Shown here piece by piece: positions 58,861 through 64,000 of a stretch of DNA of 64,000 bases (position 1 is the first letter of the stretch; each line of letters begins with the position of its first letter). The stretch spans positions 434,001 to 498,000 of the forward strand of contig BGZK01000140.1 in NCBI GenBank assembly GCA_005406025.1, in the 5' to 3' direction. The position numbers and the translations under genes were made by a program. Under the pieces are notes generated by a model. It did no database searches. It was not told the DNA's origin and worked only from the letters and a program-made list of their open reading frames with translations. This DNA comes from Eumeta japonica. Lineage: Eukaryota; Arthropoda; Insecta; Lepidoptera; Psychidae.

Positions 58861-59325
58861 ATGTACAATTCAGCGACTGTACGAACAAATGTAATTTCCT
58901 TTTATACAAATGTATTTACAAAATATACTTGTTTATTAATTGTATGTTTAGTTATATCAAATTTGGATTCTGGTTGTAACAATTTAAATACAGTATCGCC
59001 CGTTAAATTACCTACGATCAGTAATAATTTTATTTATAAAAATAATAGTATCGGCTGTCGATCAGGTAGCAATAATAGTTATACTAATCACAATTTAACT
59101 TCTCTTCATGTTAATTTTATAATGCTTATTTTGCGCGCTAACATTCCGTTTTGCCGCCATTGTCAACACTTACGGCTTGCGTATTTTCAAAATGTCGATC
59201 CTGTACATTATAGCTCACGTATTTTGAAAGTCACTGCGTGCACTACCTATTTATTCATTGACGGTTTAAAAAAAAACGAGGAAGGGGACGACAAATTTAC
59301 CTTGTCTTTGGAAAACATTGGGTAA
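58861..59325 (+). CDS. 154-codon ORF, unknown and doubtful
   Basis: This is an open frame of 154 codons with an ATG start, longer than expected by chance in DNA this rich in A/T. Residues 20-40 include a hydrophobic segment (TKYTCLLIVCLVISNLDSGC) behind a short polar N-terminus, which could be a signal peptide or membrane anchor. The rest is rich in Asn, Ser and Tyr with several Cys, ending in an acidic KKNEEGDDKF stretch. I recognise no domain. Codon use follows base composition rather than an obvious coding bias. A repeat remnant begins about 70 bp downstream. It may be a small secreted protein, an exon, or a chance ORF. Confidence 0.25.
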   Translation: MYNSATVRTNVISFYTNVFTKYTCLLIVCLVISNLDSGCNNLNTVSPVKLPTISNNFIYKNNSIGCRSGSNNSYTNHNLTSLHVNFIMLILRANIPFCRHCQHLRLAYFQNVDPVHYSSRILKVTACTTYLFIDGLKKNEEGDDKFTLSLENIG

Positions 59326-59395
59326 AAGATGCAGAATTGAAATTTGAGTTAGAAGAATCAAACAAACTTAACGTATAAGATATCCTTTATGTCTT

Positions 59396-59700
59396 GTGAC
59401 GTACACGTGCGAGAGCACATATGTATGTCTGCGTGTTTATTTCAGCTTTCATAGTCTAACCGTTCACCTGATCTGCATGGAATTTTGCATAGCCCACATT
59501 ATTGAGACGATCATGGAATATTTCTTGACCCATTATTGTACAAATAAGTTTGGGAAGACATTACTTTTCATCCATAAAAATTTAAACGATTCATCTGATG
59601 ACACGTAGCCTATATTATGAAGATAAACATAGGCTACTTACTCCGGTATTACATAAGAGGTTATAAAAATTCACGCCACGATGAATAAATCGGTGGTTTA
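59396..59700 (+). mobile_element. Helitron-like remnant
   Basis: Phrases in order: ACGTGCGAGAGCACATATGT, CTAACCGTTCACCTGATCTG, CATGGAATTTTGCATAGCCC, ACACGTAGCCTATATTATGA and ACATAGGCTACTTACTCCGG. These correspond to the 5' part of the family ('...accgattttgatgaaatttgg...', '...ataggctacttttatcccgg...'). The small inverted repeat GTAGCCTAT/ATAGGCTAC inside is a family hallmark. The 70-codon frame over it is spurious. Confidence 0.55.
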
Positions 59701-60274
59701 TCTTTGGCCTCTCCTCCACGATAACAGAACTGGTTTTAAAATCTAAAAATCACCTAACATAGTCGAGATCCATTCGGTATAGAATGAGATCGCTCTAAAA
59801 GTTTCTATTATTTTTATGTATTCTATTCCATATTATTCATTATATTTATGTCAATCGCGGGATTTTTTTTAACTATCTAAAAAGTCCTCAACCAATTGAT
59901 AACGATGAGTCTGATTAATTGGCTGTTTAGCGATTTAGTCCGTTCGCTTGTCAGATAACTGTCATCTCTGTATACTGTACCATGGTCGATTCGTCGAATA
60001 CTTAGACGTACAATGTAAATGGTTACGGTTGCAAACTCCATCCGACAAGGTTACGAGCACTGCGACGTGTCGGTTAATACGTAATGGACGACAATAATAA
60101 AGGAGCTGTGACGGTTGTGGCTTCGATAAAAACGGAACGGGTTGCTATTCAGATGAAGTTTGGTTTTCGCGCGTTTTTTGCTGTCACCGCGTCACACGCG
60201 TCTCGAAAGCATTACGCGCTGGAAATCCCAACATTTGATATCGCCGTATAGAAATAAACAAACACTTGAGCTAC

Positions 60275-60784
60275 CTAATCGTAAGTGTAATGACAAAACG
60301 TATTGTCTTTGAATTGCATCAGTTTCCTTTTTTTTACTAAAAGGCGGGAAAGCTTTCTTGACACAACGACACTAAATTCACGTCCTGGAGTTGAAGTTCT
60401 TTCGCCCTTAAAAAAAAAAACAAAATCATTATACGGTTTTAATGTACTTTGTAAAGTTTTGTCAAAGCAGATTTTCATTTCGCTGAACAGGTTTGGCGGA
60501 AAATACTTTATATTACTGACATGTGCGTAGTCGCTCGCGTCCTTAACGAGTGGCACACCATGCCGAAGATCCGCAACTGAAATTGATTGAAGAAAACGCG
60601 CAGTCACACCTAAACTGCATTTTAAATAATCAATCACATGTAAGCCGAAATCACGCTGCGTCGGTGCCAGCAACAGACAGTCCGTATTGATCGTAAAATA
60701 ATACGTTTCCTGAACAAGACCAGTCGACACAAACCTCACCTGTACCCATTCAATAGTAAATGAGGACGTCCACGTTTTGCGCAT
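60275..60784 (-). CDS. 169-codon minus-strand ORF or exon, unknown product
   Basis: This is the longest frame in the window. ATG lies at 60,784-60,782 with an in-frame TAA seven bases upstream, and the frame closes at 60,275. Such length is unlikely by chance at this A+T content. G+C and CpG are higher over its first two-thirds. The first 15 codons read MRKTWTSSFTIEWVQ and are followed at once by CAG|GTGAGG, a strong splice donor (GT at 60,739-60,738), so the true coding part may be only a 45-nt first exon with the rest intronic. Alternatively the whole is a single-exon or retroposed gene. I see no signal peptide, transmembrane segment or known motif. Confidence 0.35.
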   Translation of the reverse strand: MRKTWTSSFTIEWVQVRFVSTGLVQETYYFTINTDCLLLAPTQRDFGLHVIDYLKCSLGVTARFLQSISVADLRHGVPLVKDASDYAHVSNIKYFPPNLFSEMKICFDKTLQSTLKPYNDFVFFFKGERTSTPGREFSVVVSRKLSRLLVKKRKLMQFKDNTFCHYTYD

Positions 60785-62520
60785 TATATTTTAACGCCGA
60801 AACGTAACATCGGCCGCCGAAATTCGTTCAAGAGGGTTCGGACAGGCCTATCAATCACTAAACAATAAGAAAGTGCTAAACGCTACCACAAACAAATAAG
60901 GTCGAATAACACACAATGTAGTAATGGATTTAATGTCGATAAGATTTTATTAAAGTATAAAATTGTAGATATATAACAGAGCCACAGGCACTATGAAGAT
61001 AGTCTTCGTTCACATAATATGATATCCTTAAAAAAACGCCGAACGTTATTTGATACGTTTTTACTTCACAAAATTCTAAATAGCTAAACAGTTCTGCACT
61101 GTTGGCTAAAATCCCCCGTATCTCTCGTTCACGCCTGCTCAAGCGCCCTTCACGTAGAAACACAAAGATCGAAGTCTATAAGTTACCAAGTTCTAAAAAA
61201 AATTATACTCGCAATTGGTATTTATATCGCTCTCATCAAACAAGTTGTGCCGAATTATTGATTAGAAACAAATGTTAATTGCGGTCTTTTGTTTTACCTG
61301 TTTACTGTGCTTTTATGATTTGTTTCAGTTGATAACTATTTGATTTTTGTATTTAAGTTTTTGTCTACGCTTTGATGTGTGAAATGTTATAATTGTTCAT
61401 TTATTTTTCGGCACTATAGGTCTATTGCATGTCTATTATTTAATGATTAAAAATTGTAAATGACTGATTGTTGCCATAGTAAAAGTATAAAAAAAAAGAT
61501 TTGCGCTAAGGAGCCGTGTTGTCGTCTCATTTTCCCCAGAAGAAGAAATGCTTTGCAATAAATATCGACGTTCAGCTGTGGGCCCAAATGCAACGTAATT
61601 TTCAATCGACACTGCAATATCATTGAGCATTATCACGTCGAAATTCCGTTGAGTAAATTCGACATGATGTGTCCCTACCCTTATGCCGCGTAAGCTGACT
61701 TACAATGATCGATTATATGCCTTTCATCGCAATGACTAGAGAATATTTGTAATTTTAAGTGAGTGCTAATGAGTAGCGGTTGCCGTGGTTGCATCTTATT
61801 GAGCATTTAGTTTTGAAAAAAAATACATAATAGGGAACTTCCTTTTAAGTTGGCCCTAATGAGATTAAGTTGGCAACGGCTTTGATTGCGTCGATCGCTG
61901 TTTGTTTTTCTTATGTTGATTTGGATTGTAGAGGTTTAAATGCAAGGCGTAAATAGATTTTTTTTGGTCGTTTTGTACAACGGCTCCCCCGCAGAAAATG
62001 GTATTTTGACTAAGGATTGTAGATCGTATTGCACTTATTCAACATTGTATCTTTTTCTGAAATAAATATTATTATTGCTCGTCGTTGTAGTTTTTTTCAA
62101 GGAATGTTTTGGAATAAAAATATTAGATACTAGCAATGTGTTGATACATAAGTAAGCTAGTCTAAATTTGTTTCGACATTACTCATAGTTTTCTACTTTA
62201 TTTTTATACTTATGATAGAAAGTTATCGAACATTATAATTCAAAAAATAATATATATTTAATCATGTCAGGTATTTTTTAAATACAGATAATACTAATGA
62301 TAATATCCTATTTAAATTACATTATTATTGCTTTATTAATGTTAAATATGAAAACCGGAATAAAATTAAGACAAAATAGACTATTAGAAAACTGTCAAGA
62401 ATGTGTTATGTATGCGAATTTGTGCGAACAGTGGTATTTTTTCTTTCCTTTATTATTTCGCTTTGTTTCGAATCAGGTTGTATCTACTCGGCCAACAGAC
62501 GACTGAATTAGTTTTTTAAC
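60785..62520. other. AT-rich noncoding stretch
   Basis: No supported gene. The frames at 60,930-61,163 and 61,436-61,636 on the minus strand and 62,297-62,506 on the plus strand lack domains or splice context. Confidence 0.45.
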
Positions 62521-62539
62521 CAACATAAACCACACCTTC

Positions 62540-62935
62540 TGCGCCTCGAACGCGTTAAGCAGTCAGCTTAATCAGACGTCGTCGCCGCATCTACGGCATA
62601 GATCATCGCAGCCACGCATCTGCACCGGCGCAGCGCGAACGGCTCCCGGTCCCGAGCCGCTCGCGCACGAAAAAGGCAACGGAACGGTATAGCCTCGACA
62701 GATCGAAATTCGCTACAAAGACAACACGTTACGTACGACGTTCTCGTCGACTAATATAGACCGTCTCGTTGTCGATGGTGAGCGCTATGGTGTTTTTTTC
62801 CCCTCCTTCGTGTAAGTTTTTCAACCGCGCCGGCCCCGGGCACCGACGCATCCGGATTCCGCGAGGCGGATGACCCGTGTACAAATTAGGCTTTGCGCGT
62901 GTGCGCCACCGGCGGCGACTCTCGTTGTGATATAT
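62540..62935 (+). promoter_or_regulatory. CpG-rich promoter-like patch with candidate first exon
   Basis: CpG is dense from 62,560 to 62,930. In it an ATG at 62,775 opens a frame reading MVSAMVFFSPPS and reaches TCGT|GTAAGT, a canonical splice donor with GT at 62,812-62,813, leaving a 37-nt exon in phase 1. Without splicing the frame stops at 62,871-62,873 after 32 codons. A CpG patch, ATG and near-perfect donor together suggest a 5' exon, either coding or untranslated, of a plus-strand gene lying mostly beyond the window. No product can be named. Confidence 0.35.
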
Positions 62936-64000
62936 ACAAAGTTAAAGAAAAATAAGCTGTTATCAGTATCACATTACTAAAAGGTTATCGTAAATAAATG
63001 GAACGCATATTTCTTATTAAGGACTCTTTATATGTATAAGGCACGATCGACTCCCACGTGTTCGTTTTTTTTTTTTAAATAAATGGCTTGTCTTCCGTGC
63101 ATTTTCACTTAAATTAACCTATGCAAATTTAACATCTTACCAATAGAATTTTGAGATGTGATAATAACCTTAATTGATAGGTCTCCGTTAAGTCCGTTAG
63201 ATCCAACAATTTTTTTGCTACATCATTTCATTATTATAAATTCGACATTAAAAATTTTGCATTTTAGCACCTCATTTAAAAAGAAACTGGCGAATTTTGT
63301 CACATTCGCATCCTTTATCGTTAGGCCCGTGTTGATCCACCATTTTTGTTGTTACGTTATTCATTTTATATGTTTTAATTCAAATTATAAACAGTTTGTC
63401 ATCCGCGCATTCGTTCAATACGTCTGTTGATAGTATGGCGCGAAATTTAAAATATCCACGTTCCATTTTTATATTATCACATAGCACAAGTCTGTGAGTC
63501 TTTCTTTTTGCCAAGTTTCATGCTTTTAGGCACAGACCACAGAAACAAATATTTCTGTGTTCTGTAACTCTAGGTAGAATGGTAAGTACTCTAAGCTTTA
63601 CTTTACTTATGAATTTCAAAATATAAGGCGTAAATGGCCGTATTTTGACCGTATTTTTGATTACGTTGACTTAGAAGCTTAATTTTTGTGCAGCTTGAAG
63701 GAATCGCAGACAAATGTATTTCATGTTAATTTGAAGGTTTTTGTCAGGAACGCGTTGAGGTACCACGCATTCCCGACTGAAACGTCCGTATATCCGTATG
63801 TCCGTCGAGAGCCGATGGGCGTACGGAGAACGAAGTGATCCTATAAATGTTGCTTTTTTAATTTAGAGATACGGAAGCCTTAAAATCGGAAAAAAAAAAT
63901 TTAAAAACGCTCAACACATAACCCTATTACGTAACAGATCAAGTAAAAAATTAATAGTATATAATGAGAGCAAAACGGTCACAGGCACATAACGACAACG
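62936..64000. other. AT-rich noncoding stretch to window end
   Basis: No supported gene. The 90-codon frame at 63,158-63,430 is hydrophobic and AT-driven. A segment at 63,745-63,850 (GCGTTGAGGTACCACGCATT, then CGTCCGTATATCCGTATGTC) resembles an insect dispersed repeat but is too short to classify. Confidence 0.45.

Noticed and set aside
1..64000. known microRNAs, homeobox exons, CRISPR arrays, rRNA and viral genes
   Set aside because: Scanning by eye for common insect miRNA cores (let-7, mir-10, mir-100, bantam, mir-193 and others), homeodomain helix-3 coding strings and array-like spaced repeats gave no match. A proper search could still find diverged ones.
1..64000. Polycomb-type sites (GCCAT) in the CpG patches
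   Set aside because: GCCAT occurs in several patches (for example near 20,203, 33,526 and 47,690), but a five-base motif is expected about a hundred times in both strands of 64 kb, so it carries no weight.

Overview
This window looks like AT-rich nuclear DNA from an insect, most probably a moth or butterfly. The order is inferred from dispersed repeats whose ends have the layout I know from lepidopteran genomes (CTAG followed by a CCGCCCGC-type motif), together with tRNA-derived SINE-like copies, short hAT-type elements and long TA microsatellites. Nothing resembles a bacterial or phage gene layout: there are no operons, no rRNA, no intact tRNA, no CRISPR array and no intact transposase or reverse transcriptase. 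Most reading frames are short and are explained by CpG-rich patches, microsatellites or stop-poor repeats.

Layout. Positions 1-9,500 hold AT-rich DNA with old repeats, a 247-bp terminal-inverted-repeat element, four consecutive hairpins near 6.4-6.55 kb and a degenerate tandem repeat with a period of about 150 bp near 7.8-8.3 kb. Positions 9,500-30,100 are the most repeat-laden part: two hAT-type MITEs with exact 8-bp target duplications (11.4 and 26.4 kb), a nearly perfect 55-bp inverted repeat (12.6 kb), an ~83-bp-arm foldback (24.0-24.4 kb), many Helitron-like remnants and two long (TA)n tracts. Positions 30,100-46,900 are mostly featureless, with one copy of a second MITE family, a possible RNA hairpin at 35.1 kb and SINE-like copies at 41.5 and 42.3 kb. 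From 46.9 kb onward the base composition changes: a 2.7-kb CpG-rich stretch (47.0-49.7 kb), CpG patches at 50.9 and 51.7 kb, and then a plausible first coding exon at 52,042-52,090 on the plus strand ending in a good splice donor.

The remaining gene candidates are a 169-codon minus-strand ORF (60,275-60,784) whose start lies close to a strong donor, a 154-codon plus-strand ORF (58,861-59,325), and a CpG-rich patch at 62.5-62.9 kb holding an ATG and a GTAAGT donor. I recognise none of these products.

My overall reading is a long intergenic or intronic interval of a developmentally regulated insect gene, with the promoter or 5' end of at least one gene at about 51.5-52.1 kb and perhaps another near 62.7 kb. 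The scattered CpG-rich patches in an AT-rich background are the best candidates for promoters or enhancers. This is inference: transcript data and cross-species alignment would decide it. No exciting protein-based system is visible. The most interesting signals are structural (long inverted repeats, hairpin clusters, paired CRE sites, MITE families).
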